Notes: generated from the letters alone by a model not told the origin. A stretch of 12,610 nucleotides of DNA from CAYUYM01 sp964449305 (GCA_964449305.1 CAYUYM010000101.1:1-12610); one strand, 5' to 3'. Positions 1 through 7,644 are shown, numbered from the stretch's first letter. A program made the numbers and translations.

Positions 1-65
1 CCGCACTTCGACAGGCTCAGTGCAGGCGCGGGAATCCACGCCATGGCTCCGAAGGCCGGACATGG

Positions 66-85
66 ATGCCCGCCTCCGCGGGCAT
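66..85. repeat. REP-like perfect palindrome in intergenic DNA
   Basis: ATGCCCGC, a 4-nt CTCC loop, then GCGGGCAT form a perfect 8-bp hairpin. The hairpin sits in a context (GGATGCCCGC...GCGGGCATGACG) that resembles the short interspersed palindromes scattered between genes in many GC-rich bacteria. It lies downstream of the asparagine synthetase stop, on that gene's 3' side. No T-run follows on either strand, so it is not a classical intrinsic terminator, although it could protect the transcript 3' end. Whether it recurs elsewhere in the genome cannot be seen from one window. Confidence 0.5.
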
Positions 86-110
86 GACGATGGAGGGACA
101 CACCTGCGTC

Positions 111-134
111 CAACTCTTCAACCCTTCAACTCTT
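111..134. repeat. Three tandem 8-bp units CAAC(T/C)CTT
   Basis: Units at 111-118, 119-126 and 127-134 read CAACTCTT, CAACCCTT and CAACTCTT; the next bases begin a fourth partial copy (CA). It is a tiny intergenic microsatellite between the palindrome at 66-85 and the end of the asparagine synthetase gene. No function is evident. Confidence 0.5.
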
Positions 135-184
135 CACGTCAGTCCATCCGCCTCCCCCTTGGCAGGATGGGGTTGCGCCGGCTA

Positions 185-2023
185 TCAGGCGTCCATTGCC
201 TTCAGCACTTCCACCGCCCAGCGGCGCTCCCAGGCGCAGGATTCCCTGGCCAACGTGGGGATGGATTTCCATGACTGCAGATTGGGATTGCCGGCAAGCC
301 AGTGCTGGATGGGCACGAAGAATCCCGTCTTCGGGCGGGTGAGGATGGCCTCCGGCAGGGGCCGCGAGGGACTCCGCGCGATGAGCGTCTTTCGCTCCGT
401 CATGGCGTGCTTCACGAGCATCGGGGCGAGCTGCCGCAGCAGCCACACATCGACGAAGGGGACACGGATCTCGAGGGAGTGCGCCATCGAGGCCCAGTCG
501 CTGTCACGCAGCAGTTGGTTGCGCATGTAGAGCGAGGCCTCGAGCGTGGCGAGGCGGGCGTAGTCCGTGGTCAGCGCCGGATCGAGCGCTTCTTTGGCGT
601 GCCCCACGGGATCGTACTGCGCCAGGCCCTCGGCTGCATCGTCGGGATGCATGAGCTGCGGCAGATCCCACGGCATGAACACCCCACGGCGCAGGAAATA
701 GGCGCCCTCCATCGAGCCGCCGTAGAGCAGGGCTCCGGCGCGCTTGGGGCTGTGCGATCCGCCGGAGAGGAGCGCGTCATGAAGCCCGCGGAACACACCG
801 CCGACAAAGGGAATGCGTGACGGGAGACGAAACCTCCGCACCCAGCGCGGCACATCGACAAAGGTGTTGTACCCGGCAAACAGTTCATCCCCGCCAAGGC
901 CTGAGAGGGCGACCTTGAGGCCCGCACCAGCCGCGGCCTTGGACACGAACCAGGTGTTTATGCCGTCGATGCTGGGCTGATCCATGAGCTCGAAGATCTT
1001 CGGCACATCGGCCGAAAACTCCTCCATCGTGAGCGCCCGCGTCGTGTGGTTCGTCCCGTAATGCCGGGCCACGAGCTCCGCGAGCGGGGCCTCGTCCCTC
1101 CGCTCCCCACGGAACTCCTCGAAGGCCAGGGTGATGGTGCGCAGGTCGGTGATGCCTGTGTCGAGCGCCAACCCGGCCATGGAGGTGGAGTCAATCCCCG
1201 CGGACAGGAAGAGTCCGACGGGGACGTCGGCGATCAGATGATGGCGCACCGTTTCGCGCAGCGCCTCGGCGGCCATGGCATGCGCCTCGGTGGTGGAAAT
1301 GTCCCGCACCGTGGATTCCGCCTCGGCAAACACGGAGGCGATCGAGAAATACCGCCGGGGTTCGCGCATCCCGTCGCGATCGATCCAGACCGTGCTGCCT
1401 GCGGGGAGCGCGCGGACATGGTGATACATGGTGTGCGGTTCGGGAACGCTGCCATGGAGGAGGAAGCCGACGTGGCCCGCATGATCGGGCGTGGCGGGGA
1501 TGCGGCCGCCCGCCATGAGGGCGCGGACCTGGGAGGCGATGCGGACGGTGCCCTCGATGCTGGAGAGGTACAGCGGCTTGATGCCGTACGGATCACGCGC
1601 CACGAGCAGCCCCTGCCGACGCCCGTCCCAGAGCGCGAAGGCGAACATGCCGCGGAGGCGGCCGACGAGGGCTCCGCCCATGGCGGCATAGAGCCGGAGG
1701 ATGACCTCCGTGTCGGAATCGGTGGTGAAGCGCGCGCCCTGCTGCTCAAGCTCGCGACGCAGCTCGCGGTAGTTGTAGATCTCGCCGTTGAAGGTGATCA
1801 CAAGCTCCCCATCGTCGATGGTCATGGGCTGCGAGGCGCGGTCCGACAGATCGATGATGGACAGGCGGCGATGCGCAAGCGCACAATGCCGATCGGGCGA
1901 GGTCCACAGCCCGGCGCCATCGGGGCCGCGGAGAGCCATGGCATCGCGCATGCGGACCAGCTCATCGGTGTCGATGATATCAGTGCCGGGTTTGAAGGCG
2001 TGGATGGCGGCAATACCACACAT
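185..2023 (-). CDS. asnB: Asparagine synthetase (glutamine-hydrolysing), AsnB family
   Basis: A cytoplasmic enzyme that makes asparagine from aspartate, ATP and glutamine-derived ammonia. The 612-residue protein has the family's two-domain plan. The N-terminal class II glutaminase starts with Met-Cys-Gly, so Cys2 is the nucleophile after Met removal, and has RGPDG near 32-36, NGEIYN at 79-84 and RDPYGIKPLY near 143-152. The C-terminal synthetase has the ATP-pyrophosphatase loop SAGIDST at 274-280, GLGGDE at 375-380 and SLEIRVPFVD near the C-terminus. SAGIDS instead of the commoner SGGLDS is a known variant in the broader family, which includes amidotransferases placed in polysaccharide or peptide-modification loci. 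Transfer of the amide to another substrate therefore cannot be excluded. No such cluster is visible here. The start is fixed by Cys2 and by AAGGAG 8 nt upstream. The gene is divergent from the VWA gene. Confidence 0.93.
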   Translation of the reverse strand: MCGIAAIHAFKPGTDIIDTDELVRMRDAMALRGPDGAGLWTSPDRHCALAHRRLSIIDLSDRASQPMTIDDGELVITFNGEIYNYRELRRELEQQGARFTTDSDTEVILRLYAAMGGALVGRLRGMFAFALWDGRRQGLLVARDPYGIKPLYLSSIEGTVRIASQVRALMAGGRIPATPDHAGHVGFLLHGSVPEPHTMYHHVRALPAGSTVWIDRDGMREPRRYFSIASVFAEAESTVRDISTTEAHAMAAEALRETVRHHLIADVPVGLFLSAGIDSTSMAGLALDTGITDLRTITLAFEEFRGERRDEAPLAELVARHYGTNHTTRALTMEEFSADVPKIFELMDQPSIDGINTWFVSKAAAGAGLKVALSGLGGDELFAGYNTFVDVPRWVRRFRLPSRIPFVGGVFRGLHDALLSGGSHSPKRAGALLYGGSMEGAYFLRRGVFMPWDLPQLMHPDDAAEGLAQYDPVGHAKEALDPALTTDYARLATLEASLYMRNQLLRDSDWASMAHSLEIRVPFVDVWLLRQLAPMLVKHAMTERKTLIARSPSRPLPEAILTRPKTGFFVPIQHWLAGNPNLQSWKSIPTLARESCAWERRWAVEVLKAMDA

Positions 2024-2031
2024 GGCGCAGG

Positions 2032-2037
2032 CTCCTT
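2032..2037 (-). promoter_or_regulatory. Ribosome binding site of asparagine synthetase
   Basis: On the minus strand AAGGAG lies 8 nt before the ATG at 2023. This is close to an ideal Shine-Dalgarno and confirms the start that puts Cys at position 2. Confidence 0.75.
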
Positions 2038-2122
2038 GGTTGCAGGGATCATCCCACGTCGGGGAATGAAAGGTCCAATATCGCCATCACGTGCTGCGCT
2101 GGCAATGCAGAAACTCCGATAC

Positions 2123-2151
2123 TTGCAATATTGCGAAATAGAGCCTAGATT
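2123..2151 (+). promoter_or_regulatory. Candidate promoter and palindromic operator-like site in the divergent region
   Basis: The 238-bp gap between the two divergent genes is locally AT-richer than its surroundings. TTGCAA (2123-2128), a 17-nt spacer and TAGATT (2146-2151) give a 4/6 plus 4/6 match to a sigma-70 type promoter for the rightward gene. Overlapping it is the perfect 10-bp palindrome GCAATATTGC (2125-2134), a possible repressor half-site pair or simply part of the promoter. No TAnnTTTG element (Bacteroidota type) is visible in either direction here. Both calls rest on sequence matching only. Confidence 0.3.
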
Positions 2152-2251
2152 CGGCTATTCGGCATTCCGCAGCGCTGGCCAGGAAGGATGGGTGGCATGA
2201 TACAGCAGCGGGACGACTTGGACATGAACCTATGTCAGTCACCATGAATAT

Positions 2252-2256
2252 GGAGG
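2252..2256 (+). promoter_or_regulatory. Ribosome binding site that selects the VWA gene start
   Basis: GGAGG lies 5 nt before the ATG at 2262 and only 2 nt before the ATG at 2259. In-frame ATGs at 2232, 2244 and 2250 lie upstream of this site and have no comparable Shine-Dalgarno. This favours 2262 as the start, which also gives a compact signal peptide. Confidence 0.6.
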
Positions 2257-2261
2257 TTATG

Positions 2262-5200
2262 ATGAGATGTGCTTCACATGAGGCGGCGCGGTGTCGTGTA
2301 CTTTTCGTATTGCTGCCGGCGATTGCGCTGGCGTTCTGTGTCTCACCAATGCATGCTCAACCGGTGCTCAATCTCAAGCGCCTCGGCCTCAACTGGCCCA
2401 CGGTGGAGCTGTACATCGCTGTCGCCTGCAACGGCCAGCCCGCGTACAGCATGGGACCTCAGAACTTCGAGATCCACGAGAACGGTGACAGCATCGGGAA
2501 CTTCACGCTTACATGCCCCGAACCGGGAGCGCGATGCGCGATGTCGGTGGGGCTGGTCTTTGATTGTTCCGGATCGATGGCCGGTGCCGTGCCGTCCATG
2601 ATCCAGGCGGGCCTGCAGTTCGTTTCGAACATGGATGGGCAGTTGGACGAGGCCTGCGTGATACGATTCGGGAGCACCCCCAAGGTGGACCAGACAATGA
2701 CCGTGTCGAAGACCCTGTTGAACACCGCCATCGCCGGATTGTCGGTGGGCGGAATCAGCGCCTGCTGGGATGGTTGCTACGAGGGCGTGACCGAAGTGAT
2801 CCGTGCCGGAACCAACACATGCCGTGCCGTCATTCTCGTTGCCGACGATGCGGATAATGGCAGCACGCATTCCCTGGCGCAGATCATCACCCTCGCCACG
2901 GAACACCACGTGCGCGTGTTCACCATCGGTGTGGGGACTGTGTCCGGAACCGAGCTCTCGCAACTGGCGCGGAGCACTGGTGGGATCCATTACAGCGCGC
3001 CATCACCAGCCGATCTCATGCAGATCTATGCGGACATCTCCGCCGTCATCAAGAATGGCTTCCAGGAATGCCTCATCACCTACCAGACCCGCTGCCCAAA
3101 CGGGGCCACGCGCACGGTGGACCTCCTGCTGAAGGACTTCTGCGGCGGATCCGACCATAGGACCACGACGTATGTTGCACCGAAGGACACGTCGAACGAC
3201 CTCCAGGTGACTCTCCAACTGGGAACGGCCAGAATCTCCGGAGGTGATGATGTCATCATCCCTCTGATCCTCACCACCCCTGTCACAGGAGCACTGTTGA
3301 CACCGGCCACCTTCACTGTCCGCATTGCCGACACCGCCTGCGGCACCATCTTCCGCTCCATCGAAACACCGGCGGGATCCCTGCTGGACAGCAACGTCGT
3401 GACAGCAACACCATCCGGCAACACCATCACCTTCCAGGCTACGCCGAAGCGGGAGATCACCGGATCCGGGCTGCTGGCAAACCTCGTCTTCTCCACGCGT
3501 CTGCGACAGGACACCTGCTGTACGCCGGTGCTCTTCGAATCATGGATCTCCCAACTGGGCTGCATCAGGCCGGCGTTGCAGTCCGGCCAGATCTGCGTCA
3601 TCCCACGATGGCCCGACATCGGCTGCGGCATTGATGCCGTGGATTCACTCAGATGGAACCGGACCACGGGGGGATACACACCGAACCCCTTCAGCGTCCG
3701 GATGATTGTCACCAACCATGGCAAGGCCGATGCGACCAACGCCCGCTTCCGCATCGACGTGGACACTGCCGTGTTCGCTCTCGCCGGACCGATGACGCCG
3801 ACGCAGCCCGCTGTGCCACCCACGGTGGCGCAGGGCAGCGGGACCTCGGAGGCCGCATGGAATCTCGCCGCCAGAACGCGGATGTCGCCAACGACGTCGG
3901 ACGTCCGCATCATCGCGTCCTTCGACAACCATCCCGACGTGGTCTGCACCGCGCCCATCCACATCCCGGCTGCGGATCTGCCCAGGCTCCAGCTCAACTG
4001 CACATCCACCCCGACGCTGTCATGGGATGAGGATCAGCAGAAGTATCTGCCGTCACCCTTCACCGCAGAGCTGTCCGTCCGGAATTATGGCACCGAGGAT
4101 GCCGAGAACGTGACAGTGGGCATCACGCTGCCGCCCGGTGTGGTTCTGAACGACCCGGCGGATTCCCTGGTGAAGCATCCGAATCCGCCGACCATCCGGC
4201 CCGTCCAGTCGGGCGATCTGGGTCGCACGTTGTCGTGGCAGTTGCGCTACGAGGCCTTCCCCCATGTGCAGGACACCCTCGTCCTCCACTACACCGCACG
4301 GAGTTCCGCGCACGCCATCGAAGCCCCGCCGGTGGACGCCTGGTGCCTCGTCCTGCTGCCGCCCAAGCAGCCCCTGGTGATCCACGGCTCCACGGCGCTG
4401 TGCGCCGGTGACAGCGTGGTGCTGGACGCAGGCGCAGGATATCTCGTCTACCAGTGGACGAACGGCGCCACATCACAATCCATCACCGTCGGAGCACCCG
4501 GTGTGTACATGTGCACCATGCTCGATGCCCAGGGTCGGCGCTTCTTCACGCGGTCTGTGGAGATCACCCTCCGGACCCTCACGCCCGCGATCACCATCAC
4601 CGGCCGGACGACGCTCTGCGTCGGAGAAACCGTGGCACTCACCGCGGAGCCGGGCTTCACCTCCTATGCATGGAGCAGCGGTGAGAGGACGCGCAGCATC
4701 ACCGTGTCCGCGACCGGCAGCTACACCTGTGCGGTGGCGGATGCCGTCGGATGCAGCGGAACGTCGCAGCCCGTGACGGTCACCGTGCTGCCTGTCCCCA
4801 CACCGACGCTGACCGCACTCCCTGCGGCCACATTCTGCCTCGGCGATTCGGCGGTGCTCGACGCGGGGCCGGGCTTCGCGTCGTACCGCTGGAGCACCGG
4901 TGCGACGGGGCGGAACATCACCGTGCACACCACCGGACTCTACACCTGCGATGTGACAGACACCGCCGGCTGCCAGGGCAGCGGTTCCCTGCAGGTGACG
5001 GCCGAGGCGCCCCCCGTGCCCATCATCAGCCTGTCGTCGCAGCCGCCGTTCTGCGAGGGGGACACCATCGTGCTCGATGCCGGCGCCGGATACCGCCGCC
5101 ATCAATGGTCCGGCGGCGAGCAGACACGCACGATCCAGGTGACCGGAACAGGCACTTTCCATGTGCAGGTGGAAACGCAGGCCGGCTGCATCGGCACCTC

Positions 5201-5714
5201 GCGCGACACGACGCTCACGTTCCTGCCGCGCCCGGCCATCCCCGTGGTGCAGCGCGCAGACACCACACTGTCGACACCCGCGGCTTCTCCGAGCTACCGC
5301 TGGGAGCGGAACGGCGTGCCCATCCCCGGCGCCACACAGCCCACGCTGCCCATCACACTGAACGGAGCCTACACCGTGACCGTGGCATCGGCCGAGGGGT
5401 GTGAAACGACCTCCGCGCCGTTCGGTGTCAGCGATCTGGTGGGCGTGGAGGCGCTTCCCGGCGTGTCGGGCCTCGACGTGTGGCCCGAGCCGACGTCCGG
5501 CGTGCTGAACATCGCGATCACGACCGCGCGCCCGCAGCAGGTGCGGTTGGTGTTGCACGACATGCTGGGGCACGAGGTGGCGTCCAGCGGTCCGGAGATC
5601 ATCGCCGGCCATGCAACCCGGCAGCTCGACATGCGGCACCTGGCCGCGGGCATCTACCGGCTCACGATCCACACGCCCGACGGCGTGACGGGGCGCCTGG
5701 TGACGCGGCGTTGA
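2262..5714 (+). CDS. Secreted VWA-domain, multi-module surface protein with type IX secretion sorting tail
   Basis: About 1150 residues from the ATG at 2262. Residues 1-32 form a Sec signal peptide (hydrophobic VLFVLLPAIALAFCV, cleavage likely after MHA). Residues ~93-266 are a von Willebrand A domain whose MIDAS motif DCSGS is at 101-105, with a later VADDADNGS strand-loop, so divalent-metal ligand binding is plausible. Residues ~315-440 are a Cys-containing beta-sandwich, perhaps cohesin-like (weak). Two CARDB/DUF11-like modules follow; their matching motifs YTPNPF (from 472) and YLPSPF (from 595) are 123 residues apart. Four Ig/PKD-like repeats start at Cys714, Cys786, Cys859 and Cys931 (C-x-GD/GE ... 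W-s-x-G ... YTC), with a degenerate fifth. Residues ~1072-1150 match the Por_Secre_tail/TIGR04183 type A domain (WPEPTSG, LHDMLGHEV, LAAGIYRL). Expected path: Sec to periplasm, then T9SS to the surface, with the tail cleaved. The partner or ligand is unknown; adhesion is an inference. Confidence 0.85.
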   Translation: MRCASHEAARCRVLFVLLPAIALAFCVSPMHAQPVLNLKRLGLNWPTVELYIAVACNGQPAYSMGPQNFEIHENGDSIGNFTLTCPEPGARCAMSVGLVFDCSGSMAGAVPSMIQAGLQFVSNMDGQLDEACVIRFGSTPKVDQTMTVSKTLLNTAIAGLSVGGISACWDGCYEGVTEVIRAGTNTCRAVILVADDADNGSTHSLAQIITLATEHHVRVFTIGVGTVSGTELSQLARSTGGIHYSAPSPADLMQIYADISAVIKNGFQECLITYQTRCPNGATRTVDLLLKDFCGGSDHRTTTYVAPKDTSNDLQVTLQLGTARISGGDDVIIPLILTTPVTGALLTPATFTVRIADTACGTIFRSIETPAGSLLDSNVVTATPSGNTITFQATPKREITGSGLLANLVFSTRLRQDTCCTPVLFESWISQLGCIRPALQSGQICVIPRWPDIGCGIDAVDSLRWNRTTGGYTPNPFSVRMIVTNHGKADATNARFRIDVDTAVFALAGPMTPTQPAVPPTVAQGSGTSEAAWNLAARTRMSPTTSDVRIIASFDNHPDVVCTAPIHIPAADLPRLQLNCTSTPTLSWDEDQQKYLPSPFTAELSVRNYGTEDAENVTVGITLPPGVVLNDPADSLVKHPNPPTIRPVQSGDLGRTLSWQLRYEAFPHVQDTLVLHYTARSSAHAIEAPPVDAWCLVLLPPKQPLVIHGSTALCAGDSVVLDAGAGYLVYQWTNGATSQSITVGAPGVYMCTMLDAQGRRFFTRSVEITLRTLTPAITITGRTTLCVGETVALTAEPGFTSYAWSSGERTRSITVSATGSYTCAVADAVGCSGTSQPVTVTVLPVPTPTLTALPAATFCLGDSAVLDAGPGFASYRWSTGATGRNITVHTTGLYTCDVTDTAGCQGSGSLQVTAEAPPVPIISLSSQPPFCEGDTIVLDAGAGYRRHQWSGGEQTRTIQVTGTGTFHVQVETQAGCIGTSRDTTLTFLPRPAIPVVQRADTTLSTPAASPSYRWERNGVPIPGATQPTLPITLNGAYTVTVASAEGCETTSAPFGVSDLVGVEALPGVSGLDVWPEPTSGVLNIAITTARPQQVRLVLHDMLGHEVASSGPEIIAGHATRQLDMRHLAAGIYRLTIHTPDGVTGRLVTRR

Positions 5715-5724
5715 TCCTGCGATG

Positions 5725-5754
5725 GCAGGGCCGGCGCACCGGCACCGGCCCTGC
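5725..5754 (+). terminator. Strong hairpin after the VWA gene, probable terminator
   Basis: GCAGGGCCGG (5725-5734) and CCGGCCCTGC (5745-5754) form a perfect 10-bp GC-rich stem with a 10-nt loop, 10 nt past the stop codon. It is followed by TTGTCATGT rather than a clean T-run, so it may be a weak intrinsic terminator or a 3'-end stabiliser. It separates the VWA gene from the phosphoesterase gene, 89 bp downstream. Confidence 0.55.
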
Positions 5755-5803
5755 TTGTCATGTCGCGGCTTCTTCGTAGTTTGACGCGAGGTCCTGCCGC
5801 TTC

Positions 5804-6994
5804 ATGAACCTGCCCATCCCCATCATCTTCAGCGCTGTCGCGATTCTCCTGTTCAGCGCCATCGAAATCCTCCTGCTCAGGAGGTTGCATCCGTCATGGT
5901 GGAAGCGGCGTGGTGTGCGCGCCGTGTCCTTCGCCGTCCCCCTCCTCGGCCTTGTGAGCCTCGTCATCTGGCTTGCCGGAAGCGCGGACAACGACCGCAC
6001 CGTGATGGAGATCGGCATCCACCTCGCCGCATCGATGATGGTGGCCGGCATCTGCCTCATGCTCTCGCTGCCCCTCGCCGCGCTGCTCCACCGCATTGAC
6101 GCCCTCCTTCTGCGGCGGAGGCGCCGTGCCACCGCACCGGATGAGCCGGAGGAGGGCCGCCGTCGTCTGCTCAAGGCGGCAGCCGCGGGCATCCCCATCA
6201 TCACACTCACGGCGGGCGGGACGGGCGTCGCATCGGCGCTCTCGCTGCCCATCCTTCCCGAAATCCGCCTGCGCTTCCCGACACTCCCCGCCGGGCTCGA
6301 GGGCTTCCGCATCGCGCAGATCTCCGACCTGCATCTCGGCTTCATTCTCGGCCTGTCGCACCTGGAACGCATCGCCGCGCTCGTCGCCGACGCGCATCCG
6401 GACATCGTGCTCCTGACGGGCGATTTCTGCGATGATGCAGCACTCTATGCCGACGCCCTCGCCATCGCTGCGCGCATCCCCGCACGCTGCGGCGTGCATG
6501 CCTCCATCGGCAACCACGAGTATTTCCGCGGGATCGACAGGATTCTTGCCGCATATCGCGCATCCACCGTGCCGTTGCTTCTGGATTCTGGAAGCCTGAT
6601 CACGGCCGGGACCGCGTCCTTCTGGCTCGCAGGGGCCAACGACCCGAAGACCCTTTCCCACACGTCCGAGCAGTTCTTCATCGACACCGTCACGAAGGCG
6701 ACACAGGGTGCCCCACCGGGCAGCTTCACCGTGCTGATGAGCCATCGACCGGAGGGGTTCAATCACGCCTCCTCCATCGGCATCCCGCTCACGCTTGCGG
6801 GGCACACGCACGGCGGCCAGATCGGATTCATGGGGCGCAGCATCTTCGAGGGTGTGTGGCCGGGTCGCATGATGTGGGGGCGGTACGAGCGCAACGGCTG
6901 CCAACTCTACACCTCGGCCGGTGCCGGGCACTGGTTCCCCTACCGCCTCGGCTGCCCCTCGGAGGTGCCGGTGGTGGTGCTGGAACGGGGGTGA
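5804..6994 (+). CDS. Membrane-anchored calcineurin-like metallophosphoesterase
   Basis: A 396-residue protein. Hydrophobic segments lie at about 5-25, 39-59, 71-95 and 125-146. The basic loops between segments 1-2 (RR...KRRGVR) and 3-4 (RRRRR...RRR) should be cytoplasmic, which places the C-terminal catalytic domain in the periplasm; this topology is inferred. RRRLLK just before segment 4 resembles a Tat-like motif, as in YkuE relatives. The catalytic domain (~165-396) keeps all metallophosphoesterase metal-ligand motifs: DLH (Asp175, His177), GDFCDD (Asp207), GNHE (Asn237, His238), His314 in SHRPEGF, and GHTHGG (His334, His336). It therefore should bind two metals and hydrolyse phosphoesters. 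YkuE/YaeI-type relatives act on lipid or envelope phosphates, but the substrate here is unknown. Ribosome binding is weak (GCGAGG, 12 nt from ATG). A partial promoter match, TTG-N19-TAGTTTG ending at 5783, lies after the preceding hairpin, so it may be transcribed alone. Confidence 0.88.
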   Translation: MNLPIPIIFSAVAILLFSAIEILLLRRLHPSWWKRRGVRAVSFAVPLLGLVSLVIWLAGSADNDRTVMEIGIHLAASMMVAGICLMLSLPLAALLHRIDALLLRRRRRATAPDEPEEGRRRLLKAAAAGIPIITLTAGGTGVASALSLPILPEIRLRFPTLPAGLEGFRIAQISDLHLGFILGLSHLERIAALVADAHPDIVLLTGDFCDDAALYADALAIAARIPARCGVHASIGNHEYFRGIDRILAAYRASTVPLLLDSGSLITAGTASFWLAGANDPKTLSHTSEQFFIDTVTKATQGAPPGSFTVLMSHRPEGFNHASSIGIPLTLAGHTHGGQIGFMGRSIFEGVWPGRMMWGRYERNGCQLYTSAGAGHWFPYRLGCPSEVPVVVLERG

Positions 6995-7004
6995 GGCGTG
7001 GGGA

Positions 7005-7022
7005 GGGACAGCGCGCTGCCCC
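7005..7022 (+). repeat. REP-like hairpin, left copy flanking the RAYT pseudogene
   Basis: GGGACAGCGCGCTGCCCC folds as GGG, bulged A, CAG, CGCG loop, CTG, CCC. GGAG (7002-7005) directly abuts it; RAYT-linked REPs typically carry a GTAG/GGAG tetranucleotide 5' of the palindrome. It lies between the phosphoesterase stop and the transposase start. A near-identical copy in the same orientation occurs at 7592-7608. Confidence 0.5.
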
Positions 7023-7049
7023 CCCAATGCGCTTCTTCCAAGACTGGAT

Positions 7050-7589
7050 ATGTCACAGAATCGCCTGCCATATCCTCGCAGAGGACGATCACGGCTGAAT
7101 TCGTATCGCCTCAAGGGATATGATTACACCTTGCCTGGGGCGTATTTCATTACCGTGGTCACACACAGGAGAATCCGTCTGTTTGGCGAAATCCGTCGTG
7201 GGATGATGTGCGAAAGACCATTCGGGACGATTGCCCGGCAGGAATGGCTGAAGTGCGACGAGTTGCGGTCATTCGTTGCGCTTGATGAGTTCGTGATCAT
7301 GCGGGCTCATGTTCATGGCATCATCATTTTGCGGGAGCACAAGCATCATGGTCCACCATGTTTCCCGAGGCAGAAGAACGTCATCCCCGGTTCCATTCCG
7401 GCAATCGTCCGCGCATTCAAATCTGCTGTCACACATCATATCAACACCATGCGATTGCATGCTTTCCACAGCCCTGAGCCATGCGGCCCCGTGTGACAGC
7501 GGGGATATCACGACCGGATCATTCGAAATGCGTTCGAGCATTCCAGAATCCGTCGCTCCATCATCACCAACCCCTTGCGATGGGAGGAT
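7050..7589 (+). pseudogene. REP-associated tyrosine transposase (RAYT, Y1_Tnp family), inactivated
   Basis: The reading frame from ATG 7050 encodes a typical RAYT: RLKGYDYTLPGAYFITV at 20-36, LFGEI, the HUH metal-binding motif His87-Val-His89 (usually MPNHxHG, here MRAHVHG) and FKSAVT near 123. Codon 149 is TGA (7494-7496), exactly where the family has Trp in WQRxY. The same frame then continues uninterrupted with family sequence QRGYHDRIIRN ... RIRRSIITNPLRWE to 7586. One TGG-to-TGA change therefore explains the break. TGA is the normal stop of the neighbouring genes, so it is not recoded. The probable catalytic Tyr position (Tyr115 of the E. coli RAYT, in the YIxxNP segment) is Ser, TCC at 7557-7559. 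Intact relatives are about 170-190 residues, single-copy and domesticated, and process REP hairpins. There is no convincing ribosome site. The true 3' end is uncertain because the open frame runs to 7790 in another gene's antisense. Confidence 0.85.
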
Positions 7590-7591
7590 GG

Positions 7592-7608
7592 GGGACGGCG
7601 CCTGCCCC
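7592..7608 (+). repeat. REP-like hairpin, right copy flanking the RAYT pseudogene
   Basis: GGGACGGCGCCTGCCCC differs from the copy at 7005-7022 by one substitution and one missing base. It keeps the same fold: GGG, bulged A, CGG, CGC loop, CTG with a G-T wobble, CCC. It begins 5 nt after the last recognisable RAYT codon, so the pair brackets the transposase almost exactly. A GGAG lies at 7583-7586. Confidence 0.5.
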
Positions 7609-7644
7609 ACCGTTCTCTGATTCTCCCCCCCCTCCTTCCCCCCC

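Noticed and set aside
66..136. CRISPR array or integration site at the left edge
   Set aside because: There is only one palindrome and three 8-bp units, with no spacers of regular length and no cas gene, tRNA or integrase in the window.
1046..2200. A 384-codon plus-strand frame over the asparagine synthetase gene
   Set aside because: It is antisense to a full-length, motif-complete enzyme. The composition is the typical GC shadow with no recognisable domain.
4473..5672. A 399-codon minus-strand frame over the adhesin repeats
   Set aside because: It exists because the repeated sense modules are stop-poor in antisense. No domain is visible.
5894..7114. A 406-codon minus-strand frame over the phosphoesterase gene
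   Set aside because: It is the shadow of a gene with all metal-binding motifs on the plus strand.
7494..7496. TGA read as tryptophan (alternative genetic code) in the RAYT frame
   Set aside because: The VWA, phosphoesterase, ferredoxin, uvrA and propeller genes all end in TGA at sensible family ends, so TGA is a normal stop here.
7625..7644. G-quadruplex control element on the minus strand (G8 and G7 runs)
   Set aside because: It lies beyond the T-run of a strong terminator, so it would rarely be transcribed. Homopolymer runs of this sort are common in GC-rich intergenic DNA.
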